This document shows positions 6,478 through 14,145 of a stretch of DNA of 15,759 bases, one piece after another. Source of the DNA: Prevotella sp. UBA3757 (GTDB lineage Bacteria; Bacteroidota; Bacteroidia; Bacteroidales; Bacteroidaceae); NCBI GenBank assembly GCA_002371715.1, contig DFGF01000045.1, forward strand, positions 1 to 15,759, read 5' to 3'. The notes below the pieces were generated by a model. The model saw only the letters and a list, made by a program, of their open reading frames with translations. It did not search any database and had not been told where the DNA came from. The position numbers and the translations under genes are program-made. The number at the start of each line of letters is the position of its first letter. The first letter of the stretch is position 1.

Positions 6478-8939
6478 CCGAACTATTTATCCACATATAC
6501 CGCTATTTCCGCAACCATAGCATGGTCTGTTGGCTGTCGATGGTAGCACTTTTCCTGTGCTTCGGCTACTTTGCCACACAGATACATCTGGAGGAAGACA
6601 TCAACCAGCTAATGCCCTCGTCGAAGAACGAGGACGGCAACACAAAACTGGCTTTTGCCGATTTGAAAATCAAGGACAAAGTATTCTTGCTCTTTAGCCT
6701 CTCCCCCACCCCCTCTCCCGAAGGCGAAGGCGAAGGGAGTGGGCACATGCAACTCGTAGAGGCTTGCGATGCTTTTGTGGACTCGCTGCAGAAGGACTCC
6801 ACACTCATCGAAGATATATTCTACAGGTTGGACGAAGACCTTATGCCCGATGGTATCGACTACCTGACGGCTCATCTTCCTGCCTACATTGATACAACGG
6901 CATACGCCGCCTTTGACTCGCTGCTGACCCGCGAGCACATGATGCGGCAGATGCAGCAAAACCGTACAGACCTCTCGGGCGATTTCGGCTCTGCCTTTCC
7001 CGAACTGATCCAGACCGACCCGATAGGCATGCGCAGCGTACTCATGGCGCAGCTGGAGCCGATACTGAACGGCGGCACCGGCAGCTATCGGACCATCGAC
7101 AACCATTTCTTCGTGCCCGACTCGACGGTGTGTCTGGCTTTCATCACGCCCCGCTATTCCAGCACCAATACTGGTGATGGCTCCGTCTTGTTCAAGTCCA
7201 TGAACGAACTGATAGCCCAGTTTGCCGTGAGCCATCCCGGCGTGCATATCAGCTATCATGGTACACCAGCCAGCGGTTACTATAACTCGACGCAGATCAA
7301 GCACGACCTGACCACCACCATCAGCGGTGCCCTGCTGCTGGTGCTGCTGTTCCTGCTGGTTTGCTTCCGTCGTTGGGACGCCATACCCTTGCTGCTCCTT
7401 CCCGTGGCTTTCGGCACGCTGTTTGGCCTGGCCATGATGTATTGGATAAAAGGTGAATTTTCGCTGTTGGCATTGGGCATTGGCGGTGTCGTGCTGGGCG
7501 TGGCGCTGAGCTACGTGCTCCACGTGCTGACCCACCACCGCTATGTCAGCGACGGCGAGGCACTGCTGCGCGAGCAGGTCAAACCCGTCCTATTGGGCTG
7601 TCTGACGACCATCGGCTCCTTCTCGGCGCTCATCTTCATCGAGACCGACCTCCTGCGTGACTTCGGACTCTTTGCCGCCTTTGCCATCTTGGGCACCACG
7701 CTGTTCTCCCTCGTCTACCTGCCACAGATGCTGACAGCCACACCCCGGCAGTTCCCCAAATTCATTGACCGCATCAACAACTATCCCTTTGAACGTCAGA
7801 AACCGCTTTTGGCCGTCATCGGCGTGCTGGCCGTCGTCTGCGTGGCAGCGTTCTGCGTTGGTGGCACCCATTTCGATGCCGATATGCACAATCTGGGCTA
7901 CGAACATCCGGAAGTGAAATATTCGGAAGACCTGTTGCGCAGCAAGACCTATACGGGCGACAAAACCAAATATTTTGCCAGCCAGGGCAAAACCATGGAG
8001 GAGGCACTGGACCATTTTGCCATCCTCAGCCATAAGCTCGACTCGCTCGGGCAGTTCGGGCTGGTTAAGAGCTATACGCCAACGAACAGGATTTTTGTAT
8101 CGAAGCAGGTGCAGCAGCAGCGCATCAATGCCTGGCACAACTATTGGAACGAGGCGCGCCTGCTGCAGGTGCGCCGGTTGATAGCAGAGACAGCTCCTGC
8201 CGCCGGCCTGCGACCTGAGGCCTTCGAACTGTTCTTCGATGCTGCCACTGACGACTACGAACCCGACGCGCTCTACGAGGCAGGCATCGTCCCGGCCGGT
8301 TTCCAGTCGACGCTCATGGAGCGTTCGTACGACGGCACCTACCTTTGCTTTACCTCCGTCCGCTGTGCCAACGACTCCGTGCGCAGCAGCGAGAGCGACT
8401 ATATCCGCATCTGTGACGCCATTGCCCAGGAACCCAGCCTCATGGTGCTCGACACCTATTATTATACGACCGATGCCCTGGTGGCCATGAGCCGCGACTT
8501 CGACCGCCTGCAGTGGCTCTCGATGGGCTTCGTACTGCTGGTGCTGCTGGTGTCGTTCCGTTGTAATGTCAAGCACACGCTGCTGGCCTTCATGCCCATC
8601 CTGCTGAGTTGGCTCATCGTCTTGGGAGCCATGAATCTCTGCAACCAGCAGTTCAACCTCATCAGTATTATCATCTCAACATTCATATTCGGCATTGGCG
8701 TTGACTACAGCATCTTCGTCATGCAGGGCCTCACGGGCGGACAGCTGGCCTATCACAAGACGGCCATTCTGCTCTCGGCCATCACGCTGATTGTCACCGT
8801 AGGCAGTATGCTCCTGGCTGTCCACCCCGCCATTCGCAGCGTCGGTTTCTCGACGCTGGTGGGACTGCTCTCGGCCATCGTGCTCTCCTATGTCGTGCAG
8901 CCAGCCGTGTTTAAGTTAAGAATGAAGAGTGAAAAGTGA
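6474..8939 (+). CDS. MMPL/RND-superfamily lipid exporter
   Basis: An 821-residue inner-membrane transporter of the MMPL branch of the RND superfamily, whose members export lipids, polyene pigments and hopanoids with proton-driven energy. The layout is duplicated: one N-terminal helix (about 17-36), a large periplasmic loop, a five-helix block (about 285-430, including ALLLVLLFLLVCF and LGIGGVVLGVALSYVLHVL), then helix 7 (about 443-463), a second periplasmic loop, and a second five-helix block from about 680 to the end (FGIGVDYSIFVM is the equivalent conserved helix). It probably moves the acyl product to the periplasm. Residues 76-90 (SLSPTPSPEGEGEGS) are encoded by an inserted GC-rich repeat. 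The last residues KLRMKSEK and the stop come from a heptad array. It is coupled by ATGA to the dehydratase gene. Confidence 0.9.
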   Translation: MTELFIHIYRYFRNHSMVCWLSMVALFLCFGYFATQIHLEEDINQLMPSSKNEDGNTKLAFADLKIKDKVFLLFSLSPTPSPEGEGEGSGHMQLVEACDAFVDSLQKDSTLIEDIFYRLDEDLMPDGIDYLTAHLPAYIDTTAYAAFDSLLTREHMMRQMQQNRTDLSGDFGSAFPELIQTDPIGMRSVLMAQLEPILNGGTGSYRTIDNHFFVPDSTVCLAFITPRYSSTNTGDGSVLFKSMNELIAQFAVSHPGVHISYHGTPASGYYNSTQIKHDLTTTISGALLLVLLFLLVCFRRWDAIPLLLLPVAFGTLFGLAMMYWIKGEFSLLALGIGGVVLGVALSYVLHVLTHHRYVSDGEALLREQVKPVLLGCLTTIGSFSALIFIETDLLRDFGLFAAFAILGTTLFSLVYLPQMLTATPRQFPKFIDRINNYPFERQKPLLAVIGVLAVVCVAAFCVGGTHFDADMHNLGYEHPEVKYSEDLLRSKTYTGDKTKYFASQGKTMEEALDHFAILSHKLDSLGQFGLVKSYTPTNRIFVSKQVQQQRINAWHNYWNEARLLQVRRLIAETAPAAGLRPEAFELFFDAATDDYEPDALYEAGIVPAGFQSTLMERSYDGTYLCFTSVRCANDSVRSSESDYIRICDAIAQEPSLMVLDTYYYTTDALVAMSRDFDRLQWLSMGFVLLVLLVSFRCNVKHTLLAFMPILLSWLIVLGAMNLCNQQFNLISIIISTFIFGIGVDYSIFVMQGLTGGQLAYHKTAILLSAITLIVTVGSMLLAVHPAIRSVGFSTLVGLLSAIVLSYVVQPAVFKLRMKSEK
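6699..6743 (+). repeat. GC-rich imperfect palindrome inside MMPL gene
   Basis: Begins CTCTCCCCCACCCCCTCTCC, continues through three GAAGGC-type triplet-pair repeats and ends GAAGGGAGTGGG. The left arm (CCCAC...CTCCC) and right arm (GGGAG...GTGGG) can pair imperfectly. It is 45 bases, a multiple of three, and keeps the reading frame. It resembles GC-rich REP-like elements usually found between genes. Confidence 0.65.
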
Positions 8940-8942
8940 AGA
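8915..8942 (+). repeat. Heptanucleotide array, 4 units
   Basis: GTTAAGA, ATGAAGA, GTGAAAA, GTGAAGA. It spans the end and TGA stop of the MMPL gene and ends 13 bases before the ATG of the FAD oxidoreductase. The units are degenerate but keep the 7-bp spacing. Confidence 0.65.
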
Positions 8943-8955
8943 ATTTGCTACCGCA

Positions 8956-10380
8956 ATGAAGTACGATGTTGTTGTCATAGGCAGTGGACTGGGAGGTCTC
9001 ATCTGTGCCCGGCAGTTGGCGCAGAGCGGACGCAGCGTGGTGGTACTGGAGCGCCAACACGCGCCGGGCGGTTGTCTGCAGAGTTATCGCCGTGACGGCT
9101 TGGAGCTGGACACCGGACTGCACTACGTGGGCGGTCTGGCCGACGGTCAGCCGTTGCACGATGCCTTCGAGACGCTGGGACTGCTTAGGCTGCCCTGGCA
9201 GCGGCTCGATGCCGACGGCTTCGACCGCGTCACTATTGGCCGTCAGACGTTCTGTCTGGCTGAGGGGTACGACCACTTTGTCGACACACTGGCAGCGCAA
9301 TTCCCCCATGAGCGCGAGGCCCTTCGAGATTATGTGAAAATGCTGGACCGTGTGGCCGGCAGTGACGACGACGCCATGCACTACCTCCAGACCAATGCTT
9401 ACGACTACCTCTCGACGCTGTTCCACGACCCTCTGCTGGTCAATGTCGTGTCGGCAGCAGCCATGAAGATGGAACTGCGCCGCCAGTCGCTGCCTCTGTT
9501 TACCTACGCCCACGGTGTGAACAGCTACGTACAGAGCAGCTGGCGACTCAAGGGCAGCGGCAACCTGATAGTCCGCTCACTGGTGGACGACATCGAGGCT
9601 GCCGGTGGCGAGGTCTGTTGCGGCATGGAGGTCAAGGAACTGAAGGAAAAGGAGGGGCGCATAGTGGCTGCGCGCTGTCCGAACGGCAGGACGTTCGAAG
9701 GCCGTCTCTTCATCAGCGACGTCCACCCGCAGCTGACGTTCAGCTGGCTGCAGGACTCCACCCTGCTGAAAGGTATGTTTCGCCGCCGCATGGCCGCTAT
9801 GGAGAATACGTTCGGACTCTTTACGGCGTCGCTCATCCTGCAGCCGGACACCCTGCCCTACTTCAACCATAACAAGTACATTTTCCGGAAGGCTAACGTA
9901 TGGACGTTTGCTGAAGATACCGCCGGAGTTGGCGGCGTGATGGTGAGTGCCCGCGTGCCGGAAGACGGGTCGGCATTCGTAAGACAGATTGACCTGCTGA
10001 CACCACTGCCGTGGGCACTGTGCCAGCCGTGGGAGAATACAACCGTCGGCCGGCGCGGCCAAATCTATGAACTGCAGAAAGAGCGCATGGCCGATGAGTG
10101 CATCCATCTGGCCGAGTGCGTCATCCCAGGACTGGGCGGTATGGTCATCAAGCGATATACCAGCACGCCGCTGACCTGGCGCGACTATACGCTGTCGCCC
10201 TGCGGCTCGGCCTTTGGTGTCCGGAAAGACTGCCGCCAGCCGCTCATGACGATGCTCTCGCCACGTACGCCGGTCCCCAACCTGCTGCTGACCGGACAGA
10301 GCCTGGCCCTTCACGGACTGGAGGGCGTGACGAAGACTGCATTTAATACATTGGAAACGATTAAACAAACGACTATATGA
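8956..10380 (+). CDS. Phytoene desaturase/RetSat-like FAD oxidoreductase
   Basis: A 474-residue flavoprotein of the phytoene dehydrogenase / carotenoid isomerase / retinol saturase family (COG1233-like). The dinucleotide-binding motif VVVIGSGLGGLICA is at residues 5-18, ending at the ERQHAPGG segment typical of the family. The C-terminal FAD motif PNLLLTGQSLALHGLEGV starts at about 441. ATG 8956 is chosen because it places KYDVVVIGSG at the extreme N-terminus as in relatives; an in-frame GTG at 8929 lies in repeat DNA. In a polyene operon such an enzyme could desaturate, isomerise or reduce the conjugated chain. Similar enzymes in Bacteroidetes are often labelled all-trans-retinol 13,14-reductase, which is not evidence for retinol as substrate. 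It overlaps the ketoreductase gene by ATGA. Confidence 0.88.
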   Translation: MKYDVVVIGSGLGGLICARQLAQSGRSVVVLERQHAPGGCLQSYRRDGLELDTGLHYVGGLADGQPLHDAFETLGLLRLPWQRLDADGFDRVTIGRQTFCLAEGYDHFVDTLAAQFPHEREALRDYVKMLDRVAGSDDDAMHYLQTNAYDYLSTLFHDPLLVNVVSAAAMKMELRRQSLPLFTYAHGVNSYVQSSWRLKGSGNLIVRSLVDDIEAAGGEVCCGMEVKELKEKEGRIVAARCPNGRTFEGRLFISDVHPQLTFSWLQDSTLLKGMFRRRMAAMENTFGLFTASLILQPDTLPYFNHNKYIFRKANVWTFAEDTAGVGGVMVSARVPEDGSAFVRQIDLLTPLPWALCQPWENTTVGRRGQIYELQKERMADECIHLAECVIPGLGGMVIKRYTSTPLTWRDYTLSPCGSAFGVRKDCRQPLMTMLSPRTPVPNLLLTGQSLALHGLEGVTKTAFNTLETIKQTTI

Positions 10381-11102
10381 ACAGTAAATACGCATTGATT
10401 ACAGGCGGCAGCCGCGGCATTGGCCGCGCTGTCTGCATCCGTTTAGCCCAGGAAGGCTATCGGGTCATCATCAATTATGCCAGCAACGAGGCTGAGGCAC
10501 AGAAAACCCTTGAACTCTGTAACGGTCAGGGCGAACTGATGCCCTTCGACGTGAGCGACAGCCTGCAGGTGCGCACGGCACTCGACGAGTGGCAGAAGAG
10601 CCATGACGGCGAATACATCGAGGTGGTGGTCAACAATGCCGGCATCCGGCGCGACAACGTGATGGCGCTGATGCCCGAGGACGATTGGCACCGCGTACTG
10701 GACATCACGCTGGCCGGATTCTTCAACGTCACCCAGCCACTGCTGCCTGCCATGCAGTTGCATAAGTTCGGACGCATCATCAATATGGCCAGCGTCAGCG
10801 GACTGAAGGGGCTGCCCGGCCAGACCAACTATTCGGCAGCAAAGGGTGGCATCATTGCCGCCACGAAGGCATTGGCACAGGAGGTGGCCCGTCGCGGCAT
10901 CACCGTCAACGCCGTGGCTCCCGGATTCATCAAAACCGATATGACCGAGGGGCTGGACGAGGCCACGCTGAAGAAGCAGATTCCGGCCCAGCGCTTCGGC
11001 ACACCCGAGGAGGTGGCGCACGCCGTAGCCTTCCTGGCATCACGGGAGTCCGGCTACATCACCGGCAATGTCATCTCCATCAACGGAGGACTTTATACTT
11101 AA
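10377..11102 (+). CDS. 3-oxoacyl-ACP reductase (FabG-type SDR)
   Basis: A 241-residue classical short-chain dehydrogenase, the NAD(P)H-dependent ketoreductase step of the elongation cycle. Motifs: TGGSRGIG (9-16) for the cofactor, NNAG (86-89), Ser139, and Tyr152 and Lys156 in NYSAAKGG, then PGFIKTDMT. Arg13 next to the Gly-rich loop fits NADPH. The Asn of the SDR catalytic tetrad (usually N-L in the helix-4 segment) appears as Thr111 in DITLAGFFNVTQ. Start ATG 10377 overlaps the oxidoreductase stop by four bases. It is probably a dedicated paralogue of housekeeping FabG, like ApeQ in aryl polyene clusters. Confidence 0.92.
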   Translation: MNSKYALITGGSRGIGRAVCIRLAQEGYRVIINYASNEAEAQKTLELCNGQGELMPFDVSDSLQVRTALDEWQKSHDGEYIEVVVNNAGIRRDNVMALMPEDDWHRVLDITLAGFFNVTQPLLPAMQLHKFGRIINMASVSGLKGLPGQTNYSAAKGGIIAATKALAQEVARRGITVNAVAPGFIKTDMTEGLDEATLKKQIPAQRFGTPEEVAHAVAFLASRESGYITGNVISINGGLYT

Positions 11103-11106
11103 TTGG

Positions 11107-11141
11107 GAATGAAGAATGGATAATGGATAATTGATAATTAA
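11107..11141 (+). repeat. Heptanucleotide array, 5 units
   Basis: GAATGAA, GAATGGA, TAATGGA, TAATTGA, TAATTAA. It begins four bases after the ketoreductase stop and ends 12 bases before the LolA-like start. AT-rich, degenerate, but exact in spacing. Confidence 0.7.
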
Positions 11142-11153
11142 AGGTAAAAAGAT

Positions 11154-11648
11154 ATGAAGAAGCTGATATTAACTTTAACATTTGTCATTTGTAATTTGAC
11201 ATTGAGCATAGCGCAAAGCGTTACGCGCACACAGCATCGTACGGCCATCGCCGAGGATGCCGTCACCACGGGTACCATGACCGTCCGCAAGCCGGACTAC
11301 ATCTGTATTTCTACCGACAACGGCAAGGAACAACTCATCATGGACGGTACGAAGTTTACAATGGTAACGGGTCGCAAGCAGCACACGACCGACAGCCGCA
11401 AGAATGCGCAGTTTGCCACGTTCCACGAGGTGCTGAAAGCTGTCATCGGCGGTCAGCCCGTCCCGGCCAAGGACGACATCACCGTCACCACCAAGGGCAG
11501 TCTGCAGACCGTGACCATCACCCCTGCAGGCAAGAAACGGAAAATGTTCACTTCATTTGTCATGACCGTCGACACCAAGGGTAACAAGCTGAAAACACTC
11601 CGCATGAACGAACGTGCCGGCAACTATACCGAGTATATGTTTAAATGA
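11154..11648 (+). CDS. LolA-like periplasmic lipid carrier
   Basis: A 164-residue exported protein. The N-terminus MKKLILTLTFVICN leads to a cleavage site after SIAQ (about residue 21). The mature part is rich in beta strands, with the LolA-like order of a reduced-hydrophobic curved sheet: GTMTVRKPDYICIS, EQLIMDGTKFTMV, then LQTVTITPAGKK and FTSFVMTVD. I assign it to the LolA/outer-membrane-lipoprotein-carrier-like group from this pattern and its context; identity is weak and no single diagnostic residue exists. LolA-like proteins accompany MMPL exporters in aryl polyene clusters, where they probably ferry the lipid across the periplasm. The stop overlaps the next gene (ATGA). Confidence 0.72.
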   Translation: MKKLILTLTFVICNLTLSIAQSVTRTQHRTAIAEDAVTTGTMTVRKPDYICISTDNGKEQLIMDGTKFTMVTGRKQHTTDSRKNAQFATFHEVLKAVIGGQPVPAKDDITVTTKGSLQTVTITPAGKKRKMFTSFVMTVDTKGNKLKTLRMNERAGNYTEYMFK

Positions 11649-14029
11649 TGAAGGCCAGAAACATACTACTCTTTTGGCTGTTATCACTGCTGTGCCTGCC
11701 CGCCCAGGCACAGCTCAATGCTGATGTGGATACGGATACGACGAAGTGGTTCAACCGGACACAGCAGCTCGGCGAAGTGACCATCAAAGCCAAGCGCAGC
11801 CGCTACAGCCGTAAGAACAACCCCGCCGTGGAGCTGATGCAGCGCGTGATAGCTGCCAAGCGGCAGACCGATCTGCGCCAGCACAACTTCTATCAGTACA
11901 CGCGCTACGAGAAGCTGACCGTTGCCGCTAACGACCTTACGCCGTCGCAGCTGGCCAAGAAGCCGTTTTCCAACAAGAAATGGCTTCAGGAACGTGTCGA
12001 GAAGTGCAAGTATAACGACAAGATGATACTACCACTCAGCATCGACGAGACGGTAGCCCAGCACGTCTACCGCAAAGACCCGCACGACGAGAAGACCATC
12101 ATCACCGGACAGCAGTCATCAGGCATCAACGACCTCTTCCAGACGGGTGACATCATCAATGTCACGCTGAAGGATGTCTTCACCGATGTCAACCTCTACG
12201 ACGACCAGATACGACTGTTGCAGTATCCTTTCACGTCGCCCATCGGCAAGCATGCCATCGGCTTCTACCGGTTCTATATCCAGGACACACTGGCCATTGA
12301 GCGCGACTCTGTCATCCACCTGCGTTTTTTTCCTAACAACCAGCAGGACTTCGGCTTTACTGGCGACCTATACATCCTGAAGAATTCCAGCTACCACGTC
12401 CGGCGCTGCGAACTGTCCATACCAAAGCGTTCCGACGTCAACTTCGTCGAGAACCTGCGTGTGGAACAGGACTTTGAGCAACTGCCCAACGGCGAGTGGG
12501 TGCTGACGCGCGACGACATGATTAGCGAACTGAAGTTTGCCTCGTTTCTGCAGCGGGTCATCGTCATCCGTACCACGCGCCTGTCGGACTATAGCTTCGA
12601 CGAGCTGCCCAAACAGCTGTTCAAGGGCAAGCGCCGTGAAGAGAAGGATGTATATGCCGAGATGCGCAACGAGGACTTCTGGAAGAAGTACCGCCAGGTG
12701 GAACTGACCAAAAACGAGCGTTCGATGGGCACCTTCCTGGAACAGATACAACAAATCAAGGGCTTCAAATATTTCATATTCGGACTCAAAGCCCTCATCG
12801 AGAACAGTATCGAGACCGGCAATCCTAATAAGGTTGACCTGACGCCGGTGAACACCATCCTGAGCCACAACGAGTTCGACAACTACCGCTCACGACTGAG
12901 TTTTTCCACCACCGGCAATCTGAACAAGCACTGGTTTATGACTGGCTATTACGCTCATGGGTGGGGAAGTCATAAAAATTACTATAATGCCGAGCTGACG
13001 TACTCGATGAATGCCAAAGAATATATGCCGTGGGAATATCCCAAGCGGACGCTCTATGTCGGTTCGACCTACGACGTCACTACGCCCAGCGACAAGTTCC
13101 TGCCCACAGACAAGGATAACTTCCTGCTGGCCTGGAAGTGGTCCGGCATTGACAAGATGATTCTCTACAACCGCCAGCGCTTAGGCTTTGAGTACGAAAT
13201 GTATGGTGGACTGAAAACCAGCCTGGAACTGAAAGCCGAGGAGTATGAGGCATGCGGCAAGATGTCATTTCGGACACTGGACATGCCAAAAATGGATTAC
13301 CGCGACATGGTAGCCCACCGCGAGTTTCTGCGGACTACCGAGCTAAAGGCCGAGCTGCGCTACGCTCCAGGCGAGACCTACATCAACAACAAGCAGCGAC
13401 GTACCACCATCAACCGCGATGCGCCGGTCTTCACGCTCAGCCACACGTGGGGCATGAAGGGCGTCCTGGGGGCCGACTACACCAGCCATCTGACGGAGGG
13501 CAAGATATACAAGCGCTTCTGGCTGAACAGCTGGGGCAAGGTTGACTTGCACCTGAAGGGTGGCGTGCAGTGGTGTCAGGTGCCCTACCTGCTGCTCATC
13601 ATGCCCATGGGCAACCAGTCGTTTGTCATCGAGGAGGAAATGTTCAGCCTCATCAACAACATGGAGTTTCTGAACGACCGCTACGCCTCGCTGATGCTGT
13701 CGTGGGACCTGAATGGCAAACTCTTCAACCGCATTCCCCTCATCAGGCGTGCCAAGTGGCGCGAGTACTTTGCCGTCAACATGCTGTGGGGCGGACTGTC
13801 GGACAAGAACAACCCTTTCCTGCCGCAGAATGCCGGCAGCAAACGGCTGATGTACTTCCCCGAGGGCTGTCATGTAATGGATTCTCACAAGCCTTACGCC
13901 GAGGTAGTCATCGGCATCCACAACATCTTCAAGCTCATCCATGTCGAGTATGTTCGGCGCCTCACTTACCTGGATTTGCCGACCAGCCAGAAGTGGGGCT
14001 TGCGCTACATATTCCGAATGACATTCTGA
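11645..14029 (+). CDS. DUF5686-type outer-membrane barrel protein
   Basis: A 794-residue exported protein. A signal peptide (MMKARNILLFWLLSLLCLP, then AQAQ) is followed by LGEVTIKAKRSRYSRKNNPA and the helix PAVELMQRVIAAK, the hallmark start of DUF5686 proteins. A long soluble middle follows, then a C-terminal half of alternating amphipathic strands ending in Phe (RYIFRMTF), the outer-membrane assembly signal. Many family members begin with a carboxypeptidase-regulatory-like beta domain; here that domain is missing and the mature protein starts almost directly at the EVTIKAKR strand. As last gene of the operon behind MMPL and LolA-like proteins it may insert or anchor the lipid at the outer membrane, or form its exit. 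That role is inferred from order only. A second ATG at 11648 is also possible. Confidence 0.85.
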   Translation: MMKARNILLFWLLSLLCLPAQAQLNADVDTDTTKWFNRTQQLGEVTIKAKRSRYSRKNNPAVELMQRVIAAKRQTDLRQHNFYQYTRYEKLTVAANDLTPSQLAKKPFSNKKWLQERVEKCKYNDKMILPLSIDETVAQHVYRKDPHDEKTIITGQQSSGINDLFQTGDIINVTLKDVFTDVNLYDDQIRLLQYPFTSPIGKHAIGFYRFYIQDTLAIERDSVIHLRFFPNNQQDFGFTGDLYILKNSSYHVRRCELSIPKRSDVNFVENLRVEQDFEQLPNGEWVLTRDDMISELKFASFLQRVIVIRTTRLSDYSFDELPKQLFKGKRREEKDVYAEMRNEDFWKKYRQVELTKNERSMGTFLEQIQQIKGFKYFIFGLKALIENSIETGNPNKVDLTPVNTILSHNEFDNYRSRLSFSTTGNLNKHWFMTGYYAHGWGSHKNYYNAELTYSMNAKEYMPWEYPKRTLYVGSTYDVTTPSDKFLPTDKDNFLLAWKWSGIDKMILYNRQRLGFEYEMYGGLKTSLELKAEEYEACGKMSFRTLDMPKMDYRDMVAHREFLRTTELKAELRYAPGETYINNKQRRTTINRDAPVFTLSHTWGMKGVLGADYTSHLTEGKIYKRFWLNSWGKVDLHLKGGVQWCQVPYLLLIMPMGNQSFVIEEEMFSLINNMEFLNDRYASLMLSWDLNGKLFNRIPLIRRAKWREYFAVNMLWGGLSDKNNPFLPQNAGSKRLMYFPEGCHVMDSHKPYAEVVIGIHNIFKLIHVEYVRRLTYLDLPTSQKWGLRYIFRMTF

Positions 14030-14100
14030 ACGGATGTTGAGTGATGACAAATATTGTTAAAAATAATACGCACAATAATAAGGTATAAAGAAAAAATTCG

Positions 14101-14108
14101 TAATTTTG
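14101..14108 (+). promoter_or_regulatory. Bacteroidetes -7 box for RND operon
   Basis: TAATTTTG, followed by CAC, matching TAnnTTTG and identical over 11 bases to the box before the AraC gene. It lies 38 bases before ATG 14146 in an AT-rich 116-base spacer. No convincing -33 element is seen. It suggests the efflux genes form a separate transcription unit. Confidence 0.55.
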
Positions 14109-14145
14109 CACTTCAAACTAAACATTATTTAAATTATAGATAGGT

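Noticed and set aside
7590..8576. 328-codon open frame on the minus strand inside the MMPL gene
   Set aside because: Antisense to an intact transporter; its composition follows from the codon bias of the forward gene and no motif is seen.
8956..10380. True carotenoid or retinoid enzyme
   Set aside because: No crtB, crtE or other isoprenoid gene is near; the neighbours are all fatty-acid-type enzymes, so a polyene-acyl substrate is more likely.
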